DNA of 64,000 bases. Origin: Halorussus salinus (lineage in GTDB: Archaea; Halobacteriota; Halobacteria; Halobacteriales; Haladaptataceae). Of the stretch, positions 1 to 8,762 are shown one piece after another (positions within the stretch are counted from its first letter, which is position 1; every line of letters begins with the position of its first letter). The stretch is taken from NCBI RefSeq assembly GCF_004765815.2, contig NZ_ML974127.1, positions 381,310 to 445,309 on the forward strand, written 5' to 3'. The notes under the pieces were generated by a model. It had not been told where the DNA came from. It searched no databases and was given only the letters and a program-made list of their open reading frames with translations. A program made the translations under genes and the position numbers.

Positions 1-75
<75 letters not shown>

Positions 76-120
76 GCGACCGATAGAAGATATATCAGGA
101 ACGTCCCCGTATCGCCGGGC

Positions 121-1203
121 GTGTCACCGAGCGACGAGTCTCCGAGCGCCGACCTATCGAGCGTCGCGGGACCGCTGGCGGCCGACCGACTCCGCGAGGA
201 GGTCGGGGCCGCGCTCCCGGACGCCGACCTGCGCGAGGCGACGCCCATCGAGGAGGGCAAGAACGACGCGTATCTCGTCGTCGTCGAGCAGGAGGGCGAC
301 GAGCGTGAACTCGTCCTGAAGGTCGGGGACGGCGATTTCGCTGACGGCTATCGCGCCGAAGCGCGCGTGCTGTCGGCGGTCGGCGAGCGCACCGCGATTC
401 CGGTACCCGAGGTCGTCGGAACCGGCGCGTTCGGCGACGACCCGTCCCTCCTCGCCGAGCGCGTGCCGGGCGCGAACCCGGCCTGTGACCCCGAATCGCT
501 CGCGCCCGAGGCGTTCGAGCGCGTCTGCGCCGACGCGGGGCGCAACCTCGCTCTCCTCCACGAGACCTTTCCGGCGGGCGACTGCGACCTCCTCCCCGAC
601 GATGGGTGGGGCATGCTCGCGCTCGATTCCGGGGCCGACGCGCTCCACTTCGCCCGCGAGTTCCCCGACTGGCCGACCTACTTCGAGGCGTGGCTGACCC
701 ACAACGTCGAGCGATTGGCGGACACGCGCTTCGAGGACCTGCGCCCCGCGCTGGCCGACCGCGCCGAGGAGTTCACCGACCAGTTACGCTCGCTCGGTCC
801 CTTCGAGTCCGTCCTCACTCATGGCGACTACCGACTCGGCAATCTGCTGGTGGACCCCGAGACCGGCGCGACGCGGGGCGTCGTGGACTGGGCGACCCCG
901 ACCGCCGCGCCGCCGACGTGGGAACTGGCCGTCACCGAGGCGATTCTGATAGACTGGCCCGCGCTGGGCGATTCCCGGCAGGACGAGCTTCGGGACCGCC
1001 TCTACGAGGAGTACCGAGACGAGAGTCCGGGTCTCCTCGGCGGCGAGGAGTTCGAGACCCACCGCCTCCTCTGTCGGTTCGGCGCGCGCCTCAGACTGAT
1101 GGTCAACCTCGGCGAGGAGATGGCCGGACGCTCCGAGTCGGCGGTTGAGGCCCGCGCCCGCGAGCATCGGGAGGCCCTGCGCGAGTTCGGCGTGGAGGCG
1201 TAG
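121..1203 (+). CDS. APH-family phosphotransferase
   Basis: A 360-residue member of the aminoglycoside phosphotransferase / choline kinase-like (APH) superfamily, which phosphorylates small hydroxylated molecules with ATP. The catalytic loop is visible as H234-G-D236-Y-R-L-G-N241. The metal-binding aspartate of the DFG-equivalent is D256, in VVDWA. An N-lobe with ELVLKVGDG supplies the ATP-contacting lysine. The GTG at 121 gives an acidic N-terminus typical of haloarchaea. The gene stands alone, and the next gene (pdxT) is separated by a large palindrome. The substrate cannot be told from sequence. Homologs in haloarchaea are numerous and mostly uncharacterised, so a resistance role should not be assumed. 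Confidence 0.85.
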   Translation: MSPSDESPSADLSSVAGPLAADRLREEVGAALPDADLREATPIEEGKNDAYLVVVEQEGDERELVLKVGDGDFADGYRAEARVLSAVGERTAIPVPEVVGTGAFGDDPSLLAERVPGANPACDPESLAPEAFERVCADAGRNLALLHETFPAGDCDLLPDDGWGMLALDSGADALHFAREFPDWPTYFEAWLTHNVERLADTRFEDLRPALADRAEEFTDQLRSLGPFESVLTHGDYRLGNLLVDPETGATRGVVDWATPTAAPPTWELAVTEAILIDWPALGDSRQDELRDRLYEEYRDESPGLLGGEEFETHRLLCRFGARLRLMVNLGEEMAGRSESAVEARAREHREALREFGVEA

Positions 1204-1268
1204 GTCGGAGCGACGACCCGTTCCACCGGGGCGAGAGCGGGCCGACCACCGCCCGCGTCTGGGTGGAC

Positions 1269-1390
1269 CGAAAGGGGCCGGTCGCTGGCGGCCGCAGGCC
1301 GTGGTCGTCTGTGCAGGCCCTATTCGCGGCAGGCGGTGCGGAGAGCCGCGAATATCCTGCACAGCGACCGCCAGCGACCGGGGGCTTTCG
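1269..1390. repeat. 122-bp imperfect palindrome (long hairpin)
   Basis: Outer arms 1269-1291 and 1368-1390 are reverse complements with about two mismatches. Inner arms follow: 1309-1317 pairs exactly with 1356-1364, and 1322-1330 pairs exactly with 1345-1353. The loop is 1331-1344. The structure lies about 66 nt after the kinase gene and 100 nt before pdxT. As RNA it would fold into a very stable long hairpin. It could be a terminator-like structure, a non-autonomous element or a structured RNA. It encodes no protein. Confidence 0.75.
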
Positions 1391-1489
1391 AGGCGTTCTC
1401 CTACTTCTACGTCCGTTTCGGCAACCGGTACGTCCAACGCTGACCACCGAGACGCACAACTTTTGACGACCGACTTCCTACGACTCGAT

Positions 1490-2104
1490 ATGACTCTCAG
1501 AGCGGGCGTCGTCGCGGTGCAGGGCGACGTGAGCGAACACGCCGAGGCGGTCCGGCGCGCTGGCGAGGCCCACGACCGCGAGACCGAAGTCGTGGAAATC
1601 CGGGACCGCGGCGTCGTGCCAGAGTGCGACCTCCTCCTGCTTCCCGGCGGAGAATCGACCACCATCTCACGGCTCCTGCACGACGAGGGCATTGCCGAGG
1701 AGATAGTCGCCCACGTCGAGGCTGGCAAGCCGGTGTTGGCCACCTGCGCGGGCCTCATCGTGGCTTCGACCGACGCGGGCGACGACCGCGTGGAGACGCT
1801 GGACCTCGTGGACGCGACCGTCGAGCGCAACGCCTTCGGCCGCCAGAAGGACAGCTTCGAGGCTCCCATCGAGGTCGAAGGACTGGACGAGCCGTTTCCC
1901 GCGGTGTTCATCCGCGCGCCGGTCATCGCCGACGTGGGCGAGGAGGTCGAGGTGCTGGCCGAGTGGGACGGCCGCCCGGTGGCGATTCGGGACGGTCCGG
2001 TGGTCTCCTCGTCGTTCCACCCCGAACTGACCCCCGACTCGCGGATGCACGGACTGAGCCTGTTCGAGACCGACGCGCTCGCTGAGGGCGCGATGGCGGA
2101 GTAA
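1490..2104 (+). CDS. pdxT: Pyridoxal 5'-phosphate synthase glutaminase subunit PdxT
   Basis: A 204-residue class-I-like glutaminase. It releases ammonia from glutamine and passes it to PdxS, which builds pyridoxal 5'-phosphate from ribose 5-phosphate and glyceraldehyde 3-phosphate. The nucleophile is C86 in LATCAGLI. The His/Glu pair is H177 and E179 in SFHPE. The oxyanion strand is GGES at 53-56. The ATG at 1490 starts exactly at the conserved RAGVVAVQGD, so longer upstream frames are rejected. Length is normal for PdxT. The synthase pdxS is not in this window, so the pair is unlinked here. Confidence 0.96.
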   Translation: MTLRAGVVAVQGDVSEHAEAVRRAGEAHDRETEVVEIRDRGVVPECDLLLLPGGESTTISRLLHDEGIAEEIVAHVEAGKPVLATCAGLIVASTDAGDDRVETLDLVDATVERNAFGRQKDSFEAPIEVEGLDEPFPAVFIRAPVIADVGEEVEVLAEWDGRPVAIRDGPVVSSSFHPELTPDSRMHGLSLFETDALAEGAMAE

Positions 2105-2154
2105 CCGCCGCCCCGAGGAGAACGACTTTCCCACTCCGGTCCGAACACCCGAGC

Positions 2155-2472
2155 ATGGCAGACATCGATGCCGACACCCTGCTTCCGAACGAGCGAATGC
2201 GAAGCGGCGCACAGGACGGCGACGTGACCCAGATTCACCGCGGCCAGCGGTACGCCGACGAGGGCGACCGCTTCGAGGTAGACGGCGACGCGTTCGAGGT
2301 CGTGGAAATCCGCGAGCGAACCCTCGGCGACCTGACCGACGAGGACGCCCGCGCGGAGGGGATGCGGGACTTGGAGCAGTACCGCGAGATACTGGACCGC
2401 GCCCACGACAACTTCGAGTGGGACGACGACAGCGACATCGTTCTGCACCGGTTCGAGAAAGTGGACGCGTAG
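2155..2472 (+). CDS. ASCH domain protein
   Basis: A 105-residue acidic protein with the ASCH fold signature: HRGQRYADEGDRFEVDGDAFEVVEI, followed by a helix-rich tail. ASCH domains resemble PUA RNA-binding domains and are proposed to act in RNA metabolism or coactivation. It follows pdxT by 50 nt on the same strand and may be cotranscribed with it. Full-length haloarchaeal members are about this size, so nothing appears missing. The molecular target is unknown. Confidence 0.75.
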   Translation: MADIDADTLLPNERMRSGAQDGDVTQIHRGQRYADEGDRFEVDGDAFEVVEIRERTLGDLTDEDARAEGMRDLEQYREILDRAHDNFEWDDDSDIVLHRFEKVDA

Positions 2473-2556
2473 ATTCGGGCCGTATTTTCGAGACGACTCG
2501 TTTCCCGAGGAGAACCCTTAGTCGCGGTACTCCTCGACGGCGACGACTCGTTTCGT

Positions 2557-2748
2557 CTACTCGTGGCGCTCCCGAACGCGGTCGGCGTGGTCCTCGGACC
2601 AGCGACCGAACCCGGCGAGGAGGTCGCGGTCTCCGTCGCCGAAGACGCGTTCGAGAACGTCGTTGTACGACTCGCCGTCGCGGCGACGACGTTCGAGTTC
2701 CCGCTTGACGGTATCGCTGACACGAACCTGCTCGTTCGCAGTCCCCAT
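2557..2748 (-). CDS. Antitoxin-like ribbon-helix-helix small protein (VapB/DUF7557 type)
   Basis: A 63-residue protein opening MGTANEQVRVSDTVKRELE. This has the pattern of a short beta strand followed by a charged helix, as in ribbon-helix-helix antitoxins, and then SYNDVLERVFG. Such proteins normally precede a VapC/PIN toxin. Here no toxin follows: the next 12 in-frame codons after the TAG end at a TAA (2518-2520), and the ASCH gene converges from the other side. I read it as an orphan antitoxin or stand-alone regulator. The exact family name is from memory. Confidence 0.65.
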   Translation of the reverse strand: MGTANEQVRVSDTVKRELERRRRDGESYNDVLERVFGDGDRDLLAGFGRWSEDHADRVRERHE

Positions 2749-2905
2749 GTGCTACGTTGAACATGGCGTTCACGTCACTTTAGCGTTTGTCCGGGAACGA
2801 ATCCGAACCGGACGAGACAGGCTGATTGACACGAAAACGAGATGGATTGCTGTCTCGCTGTCGGAGGAACGCGGTCCAACACTGTCGATAGAAGACGCAG
2901 TGAGC

Positions 2906-3059
2906 TAGCTTCAGGCTTGAGCGATGGAGTCAACCGCCCTGCACAGCAACCGCGACGCACCTCGTCCTCCCCAACCGATTGCGGTCCTCGGCCACGGGCC
3001 TGCGGTCCTCACCCTCGCGCGGTTGGCGCGTCGTCACCGACGACGCGCCAGCACGCGCC
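2906..3059 (+). repeat. Dispersed intergenic repeat, copy A
   Basis: This stretch begins with TAGCTTCAGGCTTGA, then GGAGTCA, runs through a C-rich CTCCCCAACC segment, and ends in GCACGCGCC. Copy B at 49042 shares the same 15-nt opening, and copies B and C share the same ordered landmarks and ending. It contains no convincing ORF. It fills most of the 395-nt gap (2749-3143) between the antitoxin-like gene and hisE. Low identity between copies suggests an old, degenerate element. Confidence 0.65.
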
Positions 3060-3143
3060 TCCTACGTGACGACAATTGAGCGTCGAGAAGCCGGAAACTG
3101 AAGCGTCGAATAGAGAACTCGGGAAATCGATAAATCGGTCGGC

Positions 3144-3506
3144 TCACCGACGCTCGCGCAGTTCCGCGCGCAGGTCGGCGAGGTCCATCTCCTTCATCGA
3201 CAGCAGCACGAGGAGGTGGTACACGATGTCGGCGCTCTCGTGAGCTATCTCGTCGCGGTCGTCGTCTTTCGCGGCCAGCAGGAGTTCGGTGGTCTCCTCG
3301 CCCAACTTCTCCAAGACCGCGTTCTCGCCCTTCTCGTGGGTGAACAGCGAGGCGGTGTAGGAGTCGTCCGGAAGCGTCTGCTTGCGCTCCTCCACGACCG
3401 CGAACAGTTCGTCCAAGATGGCCGCGGTCTCCTCGGGGTCGGCGTCCGCCGAGTGGGCCTCCTCTGGCGGGGTCCCCTCCGCGGGAGTCGATTGCTCGCC
3501 GGTCAT
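3144..3506 (-). CDS. hisE: Phosphoribosyl-ATP pyrophosphohydrolase HisE
   Basis: A 120-residue MazG-like all-helical enzyme that hydrolyses phosphoribosyl-ATP to phosphoribosyl-AMP, step two of histidine synthesis. Diagnostic segments are SYTASLFTHEKGENAVLEKLGEE, with metal-binding glutamates, and IAHESADIVYHLLVLL. The acidic N-terminal 25 residues are a halophilic extension. The ATG at 3506 overlaps the stop of the upstream bifunctional-nuclease gene by 4 nt, which indicates translational coupling. No other his gene is nearby. Confidence 0.93.
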   Translation of the reverse strand: MTGEQSTPAEGTPPEEAHSADADPEETAAILDELFAVVEERKQTLPDDSYTASLFTHEKGENAVLEKLGEETTELLLAAKDDDRDEIAHESADIVYHLLVLLSMKEMDLADLRAELRERR

Positions 3507-3955
3507 GCTCCCAACTCCGCGACCTCGCGGATGTCCTGCAACTCGTCGAACTCGTCGCGGTCGCGCCGCCCCGAGGCAAACACCTCGTCGGTCACTTCGA
3601 TGGGCGCGTTCGTCCGGGCCGCGAGCGCCAGCGAGTCGCTGGGTCGGGCGTCCACCTCGGCCTCGCCCCGCGGCGTGTCGATGTGGAGGTCCGCGATGTA
3701 GGTGTTGTCCTCCAGCGCCGAGACCACGACCCGCGTGACTCGCCCGCCCAACTCCTCCACGAGGTCGAGCGTGAGGTCGTGGGTCAGCGGGCGGCCGATG
3801 TCCTCGGCCTCCATGCCGCGAGCGATACTGACGGCCTCCTCGAATCCGATGAAGATGGGCAGTACGCCCTCGCCGTCGTCCGGCGCGAGGACGACGACCG
3901 GTACCGGCCCCTCGTCGGTCATCGCGACTCGCACTGCGTCGATGTCGGCGTCCAT
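3503..3955 (-). CDS. Bifunctional nuclease (BFN/DUF151) family protein
   Basis: A 150-residue protein of the BFN domain family, named after a plant nuclease with RNase and DNase activity. The conserved core is visible as LPIFIGFEEAVSIARGMEA, TRVVVSALEDNTYIADLHI and DARPSDSLALAART. The PSDSLALA motif is characteristic. The ATG at 3955 is preferred over an upstream one at 3976, since it starts just before the first conserved strand. It overlaps hisE by 4 nt. Nuclease activity in archaeal members is not established to my knowledge. Confidence 0.88.
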   Translation of the reverse strand: MDADIDAVRVAMTDEGPVPVVVLAPDDGEGVLPIFIGFEEAVSIARGMEAEDIGRPLTHDLTLDLVEELGGRVTRVVVSALEDNTYIADLHIDTPRGEAEVDARPSDSLALAARTNAPIEVTDEVFASGRRDRDEFDELQDIREVAELGA

Positions 3956-4045
3956 GCACACACCGACGGGAGCCACAAAGAAAAGTCTGCCCTACTGGAA
4001 ATCGGGAGTAGACAGCGCGCCTCCCGGTCCACGTCGAAGCGAGTC

Positions 4046-5758
4046 TTACACCACGAAGACCACGGCCAGCGCGACCAACAGCGCGACGACGACCCACAGC
4101 ACGCTCGCGCCCACCGAGTCCAGACGGTTCGCGTCCGGAGACGCGTCGAGCCATCGCTCTATCGTGAGTACCGGCCGGGTCGCCAGCGCGTCGAGACCGC
4201 GGGCGGCCGTGGTCGTCGCCGCGACCGCGGCGTCCAACGCGCGCCGCCCGACGGGGTGGTACACCGAATCGAGGTCCGGGACCGCGGCGACCCGCGAGAG
4301 CGGGGCCTTCAGGAGCGCGAACGCCGCGCCCCCGGCGACCAGAACCGCCCCGGCCTTGACGTACTGGGCGGTGACGTAGACCTTGGCCTCCTCGGTTCCC
4401 GCGGGCAGGACCGAGAACAGCAGGTCCGGAGAGAGACCGAGGAGGACGCAGGCGACGGCGACGGCGACCAGCGGCGCGGCCTCGACCGGAGAGAGCCGCC
4501 GAACCGAGGCCGTCTCCGAGTCGCCGTGACGCTCGCCGAGGAAAGCGTAGTAGCCGAACTTCGAGAACGAGATTACGGTGCCGACGCCGCCGACGACCAG
4601 CGCCCACCAGAGCAGGCGGAACTCGGCGGTGTCCGCGCTGTCGATGACCATCCCCTTGCTCACGAAGCCGTTGAACCCCGGCACGCCCGCGATGGCGAAC
4701 GCCGCGACGAGGTAGGTGGCGAACAGCACCGGCGTCCGGCGGGCGAGTCCGCCCATCTTCTTCAGGCTCTCGGTGCCGGTCCGGACGAGGAGCAAGCCCC
4801 CGACCATGAACAGCAGGCTCTTGTAGAGGACGTTGTTCAGCAGGTGGGCCATCGCGCCCGACCGCCCGAGTTGGGTGCCGACCCCGACGCCAGCGACCAT
4901 GTAGCCGACCTGCGAGACGATGTGGTAGGTCAACAGGCGGCGGACCTCCGTCTGGAGGATGGCGAGCGTGACGCCGACGAGGACCATCGCGCCGCCCGTC
5001 GCGGCGATTGCGACGTGGCCGCCGGGGAAGGCTCTGGCGAGCGCGTAGACGCCGACCTTGGTCGTACACCCGCAGAGGACGACGGTCGCCGCGACGTGCG
5101 GTTTCGGGTACGAGTCCACCAGCCACGGGTGGAGACCGAGGAACCCGACGTTCAGCCCGATGCCGATGGCCGCCAGCATCGCGGGGAGGCCCGCCGAGAA
5201 TCCAGTTACTCCGCCCGCCCCGCCCGCGCCGAAGAGGAAGCTCCCGACGCGGAGGTAGTGGAGCAGGACCCCGGCGATGAGGAACGCGCCGCCGATTTCG
5301 TGATACACGGCGTAGCGGAACCCCGCCCGGCGGGACTCCTCGTCGTGGTTCCAGAGCAGGAGCGTGGCCCCGATTGCCATCAGCTCCCAGAAGACGACCA
5401 AGGTGAGCCAGTCGCCCGCGAAGACGGCACCGAGACAGACCCCGGTGTAGGCCAGCGCGTAGGCCGTCGTCGTCGGATTCGCGTCGGTCGCGTAGGCGTA
5501 GACGACGTTCGCCGCCGCGATGAACCCGAGCGCGACCCCGACGGTCCGCGAAATCGGGGCGACCGCGACCAACGCGGCGTCGAAGCCGAACAACTGGGTG
5601 GGGAAGTGGACCCCGACCGGGGCCGCGAGGCTCCACGCGAACGCCAGCAAGCCCGCCACCGCGCCGACCGCGTGGCCGACTCGCCGGGAGGCCAGATACG
5701 CGACCGGCGCGGCCGCCAACGGGAACGCGGCCGGGGGAATCGACCAGAGCCAGTTCAC
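4046..5758 (-). CDS. Mrp/Mnh antiporter, third NuoL/M/N-type membrane subunit
   Basis: A 570-residue polytopic protein of the proton-conducting transporter family, the last gene of the antiporter operon. It has the conserved TM core FWELMAIGATLLLWN, HYLRVGSFLFG, and LLTYHIVSQVGYMVAGVGVG followed by MAHLLNNVLYKSLLFM. The C-terminus carries extra helices ending in a long hydrophobic segment. The GTG at 5758 overlaps the upstream stop by 3 nt. Together with the two preceding paralogs it would form the ion-translocating part of the complex. It may supply the large domain that sits at the N-terminus of MnhA in bacteria. Assignment to a specific letter is uncertain. Confidence 0.85.
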   Translation of the reverse strand: MNWLWSIPPAAFPLAAAPVAYLASRRVGHAVGAVAGLLAFAWSLAAPVGVHFPTQLFGFDAALVAVAPISRTVGVALGFIAAANVVYAYATDANPTTTAYALAYTGVCLGAVFAGDWLTLVVFWELMAIGATLLLWNHDEESRRAGFRYAVYHEIGGAFLIAGVLLHYLRVGSFLFGAGGAGGVTGFSAGLPAMLAAIGIGLNVGFLGLHPWLVDSYPKPHVAATVVLCGCTTKVGVYALARAFPGGHVAIAATGGAMVLVGVTLAILQTEVRRLLTYHIVSQVGYMVAGVGVGTQLGRSGAMAHLLNNVLYKSLLFMVGGLLLVRTGTESLKKMGGLARRTPVLFATYLVAAFAIAGVPGFNGFVSKGMVIDSADTAEFRLLWWALVVGGVGTVISFSKFGYYAFLGERHGDSETASVRRLSPVEAAPLVAVAVACVLLGLSPDLLFSVLPAGTEEAKVYVTAQYVKAGAVLVAGGAAFALLKAPLSRVAAVPDLDSVYHPVGRRALDAAVAATTTAARGLDALATRPVLTIERWLDASPDANRLDSVGASVLWVVVALLVALAVVFVV

Positions 5759-7254
5759 GGGCCGAACACCTCCGCGACGACCTCCTCGGCGAGGTCGAAG
5801 AAGGGCGTCGCGGTCGGTACGATACCCAGCAAAACCGCGACGAGTGCGGTGAACAGTAGGGGACCGAGGAGGGTCGGCGCGGCCTCCGAGAGGGCGCTGT
5901 CGGGGGCGGACCACCGCGATTCGAGCGGCGAGTCGAACGCCGCGGTCGAGACGATGGGCCAGAAGAAGAGCAACTTCACGAACGCGGCGGCCCAGAACGC
6001 GGCGGCCAGCGCGGGCACCGGTCCGTCGAGCGTCCCCAACGCGAGATACCACTCGCTGACGAACCCGCCGACCAGCGGGAGACCGACGAGTCCCGCCGCC
6101 GCGACGGCGAACGTCCCTACCGTGACCGGGTGCCTGCGGGCGATGCCCGCCATCCGGGAGACGTACTCGACCTTCGACTCGACGTAGAGCGTCCCGGCGC
6201 AGAAGAACGCGGTAATCTTCATGAACGCGTGAGTCACGAGGTGGAAGAGCGCGCCGAACACCGCGGTCGGCGTGAGCATCGTGAGTCCGAGAACGATGAA
6301 CGAGAGTTGCGAGACCGTCGAGTAGGCCAACACGCGCTTGAGTTTGTCCTGCCTGAGCGCCAGAAAACCCATCAGAATCATCGTCGCCGCGGCCGCGCCA
6401 GCGAGCGGCCAGCGGAGCGCCGACTCCCTGACCGCCTCCGGGCCGAAGACGAACAGGACGACACGGGCGATGCCGAAGACGCCGCTCTTGACGACCGCGA
6501 CCGCGTGCAGGAGCGCCGAGACCGGCGTCGGCGCGACCATCGCGTCGGGAAGCCAGCCGTGGAGGGGCACGATGGCGGCCTTGACGCCGAAACCGACCGC
6601 GAGGAGTCCGAACGCGGCGTTCGCCAGTAGCGGGTCGGCGCTCGTGAGCGCCGCCAGTCCGCCGGGGACGAACGAGACCGACCCGGCGAGGACGTACACC
6701 AGCACCGTGCCGCCGAGGACCGCGACCCCGCCAGCGAAGGCGTAGCGGGCGTACTTCCGGCCCGAGCGTCGCGCCTCGTCGGTGCCAGCGTGCGCGACCA
6801 GCGGGTACGTGGCGACCGTCAGCAGTTCGTAGGCGACGAACAGCGTCAGCAGGTTCGCGGCGAACGCGACGCCCATCGTGGCCGCGATGCTGGCCGCGAA
6901 CGCCGCGAAGAAGCGCGTCTGGTCGTGTTCGTCGAGGCCGCGCATGTAGCCGACGCTGTAGACGCTGGCCGCGCCCCACAGCACCGCCGCGACCGAGGCG
7001 AACAGCACGGCGAGCGCGTCGGCCCGGACCGCGAGCGGGACGCCCGTGACGAAGGTGCCCGCCGAGAACTGGGGCGTCCGGCCCGCGAGCGCGTCGGGCA
7101 CGAGGCTGGCGACGACGACCAACTCGACGCCGACCGCGAGCAACGTCCACGACTCGCGAAGGTTCGGCCGACTGCCCGACGCGAGGACCGCGAGGGCCGC
7201 CAGCGCCGGGACGAGGACCGCGAGCGCGGCCCGGAGCGAAAGTAAATCGGTCAC
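5755..7254 (-). CDS. Mrp/Mnh antiporter, second NuoL/M/N-type membrane subunit
   Basis: A 499-residue polytopic transporter subunit with about 14 hydrophobic helices. Typical family segments are LFVAYELLTVATYPLVAHAGTDEARRSG, PLHGWLPDAMVAPTPVSALLHAVAVVKSG and KRVLAYSTVSQLSFIVLG, with the lysine and glutamate expected on the proton path. The GTG start at 7254 overlaps the upstream stop by 4 nt and its own stop runs into the next gene. This is one of three adjacent paralogs. Confidence 0.88.
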   Translation of the reverse strand: MTDLLSLRAALAVLVPALAALAVLASGSRPNLRESWTLLAVGVELVVVASLVPDALAGRTPQFSAGTFVTGVPLAVRADALAVLFASVAAVLWGAASVYSVGYMRGLDEHDQTRFFAAFAASIAATMGVAFAANLLTLFVAYELLTVATYPLVAHAGTDEARRSGRKYARYAFAGGVAVLGGTVLVYVLAGSVSFVPGGLAALTSADPLLANAAFGLLAVGFGVKAAIVPLHGWLPDAMVAPTPVSALLHAVAVVKSGVFGIARVVLFVFGPEAVRESALRWPLAGAAAATMILMGFLALRQDKLKRVLAYSTVSQLSFIVLGLTMLTPTAVFGALFHLVTHAFMKITAFFCAGTLYVESKVEYVSRMAGIARRHPVTVGTFAVAAAGLVGLPLVGGFVSEWYLALGTLDGPVPALAAAFWAAAFVKLLFFWPIVSTAAFDSPLESRWSAPDSALSEAAPTLLGPLLFTALVAVLLGIVPTATPFFDLAEEVVAEVFGP

Positions 7255-8762
7255 GCTAACAACCCCCGAATCGCCGGTTCGAGGAACTGCGCGAGCGTCG
7301 CGGCCCCGAGACCGAGCGCGACCGTAGCGAGCGCCGCGAGGGCGGGCAGGGCGGAGAGGCCGGACGAACCGTCCGAACCGTCGCCCGGAGTACGAGGAGC
7401 CACGTCGTCCGCCCCGCCGTCTTCGGCGAAGTACATTCGGACGAGAATCCGGCCGAAGTACGCCACCGAGAGGAGACTGCTCGCCAGCACCGCGGCGACG
7501 AGGAGCCACGCCTCCGCTCGCGCCGCGGCCACGAGGACGTACCACTTGCCCGCGAACCCGACGGTGGGCGGGACGCCGACCATCCCGAACGCGAGGACGG
7601 CGAACGCGGCGCTGGCGACCGGCGCGCGGTACCCGACGCCCGCGTACTCCTCGACGGTCTTCGCGCCGGTCGAGAGCGCGAGGAGTCCCGCGGCGAAGAA
7701 CAGTCCCGCCTTGGTGACGGCGTGACCGAGCAGGTGAACCGCCGCGCCGGTCAGGCCGGTCGAGGTCCCGAGGCCGACGCCGACCACGACGATACCCAGT
7801 TGGGAGACCGTCGAGTACGCCAGCACGCGCTTGACCGTCTCCTCGCGGAGCGCGCCGACGCCGCCGACGAGGAGGCTGACCGCGCCGACCCCCGAGACGA
7901 GCGAGCCGACCGCCGGGTTCGCGTCGAGGAATCCGACGCCGAACGCGCCGTAGAGGACCGTCACGAAGGCGTAAGTTCCCGCGGTCGTCACCAGCGCCGA
8001 GAGGTCCACGCTCGCCGGGACCGAGGCCTTCGCGTGGGCGTCGGGCAACCACGTGTGGACCGGCACGAGCGGAATCTTGACCGCGAGGCCGACGAACGCG
8101 AGCGCGAACGCCGCGAGGACCAGCGGCGCGTCCAGCCCGATTTGGGAAATGTATTTGTTGCTCTCGGCAATGTTTAGATTCCCAGTCCCGATGTAGAGGT
8201 AGCCGACGGCCAGCAGATAGAGCGTCGCGCCGACGGTCCCGACCAGCAGGTAGCGGAACGCCGCCCGCGCCGACCCCTCCTCGCCGACCGAGACGAGCGC
8301 GTAGGCCGCCAGTCCCGCGATTTCGAGGAAGACGTAGAGGTTGAACAGGTCGGCGGTCACGGCGATGCCCGACAGGCCGCCCGCCAGCAGGACGAACAGC
8401 GCGTCCGACCGGGCGTCGCCGACGCCGACCGCGAGGGCGTACCAGACCGCTCCGGTCGAGACGACCGCGACGACCGCGACCACCAGCGCCGCGAACGGGT
8501 CCGCCGCGAGCGCGATGCCGACCCGCGGCGGCAGGTCGGCCACGACGGTCCGGACTCGCCCCTCGTCGGCGACCCGTGCGACCAGCGCGACCGCCAGCGC
8601 GGCGTGGACCGCGAGCGTCGCGAGCGCGGTCCGGCGAGCGAGCCGCGATGAGTCGAAGTCAGGCGCATCCACGCGACCGTTCCGGCCCGCGAGAAGGTCC
8701 AGCAGAACCGCCAGCGCCGCGCCGACGACCGGCACGCCGACCAGCGCGACCAGCAGGCTCAC
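7251..8762 (-). CDS. mnhD: Mrp/Mnh antiporter subunit D-like (NuoM/N type)
   Basis: A 503-residue membrane protein. Conserved family features are LFNLYVFLEIAGLAAYALVS, PVHTWLPDAHAKASVPASVDLSALVT, KRVLAYSTVSQLGIVVVG and LLGHAVTKAGLFFAAG. Being directly downstream of mnhC, it best matches MnhD by position. GTG start at 8762, with a 4-nt overlap on both sides. The family translocates protons, and in Mrp complexes exchanges them for sodium, helping keep cytoplasmic Na+ low and pH stable in brine. Confidence 0.9.
   Translation of the reverse strand: MSLLVALVGVPVVGAALAVLLDLLAGRNGRVDAPDFDSSRLARRTALATLAVHAALAVALVARVADEGRVRTVVADLPPRVGIALAADPFAALVVAVVAVVSTGAVWYALAVGVGDARSDALFVLLAGGLSGIAVTADLFNLYVFLEIAGLAAYALVSVGEEGSARAAFRYLLVGTVGATLYLLAVGYLYIGTGNLNIAESNKYISQIGLDAPLVLAAFALAFVGLAVKIPLVPVHTWLPDAHAKASVPASVDLSALVTTAGTYAFVTVLYGAFGVGFLDANPAVGSLVSGVGAVSLLVGGVGALREETVKRVLAYSTVSQLGIVVVGVGLGTSTGLTGAAVHLLGHAVTKAGLFFAAGLLALSTGAKTVEEYAGVGYRAPVASAAFAVLAFGMVGVPPTVGFAGKWYVLVAAARAEAWLLVAAVLASSLLSVAYFGRILVRMYFAEDGGADDVAPRTPGDGSDGSSGLSALPALAALATVALGLGAATLAQFLEPAIRGLLA

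Noticed and set aside
784-2448. Long minus-strand frame of 554 codons across the kinase and pdxT
   Set aside because: It is the high-GC shadow of two well-supported plus-strand genes; its translation is Arg/Pro-rich and shows no domain.
2906-3059. Remnant of an IS200/IS605-type insertion sequence
   Set aside because: The opening word looked like a transposon end, but no transposase remnant, target duplication or second end could be seen; kept as an unassigned repeat.
3683-6187. Plus-strand frame of 834 codons opposite the antiporter genes
   Set aside because: Composition is extremely rich in Arg, Asp and Gly, it runs antisense to membrane genes with clear motifs, and it has no domain of its own.
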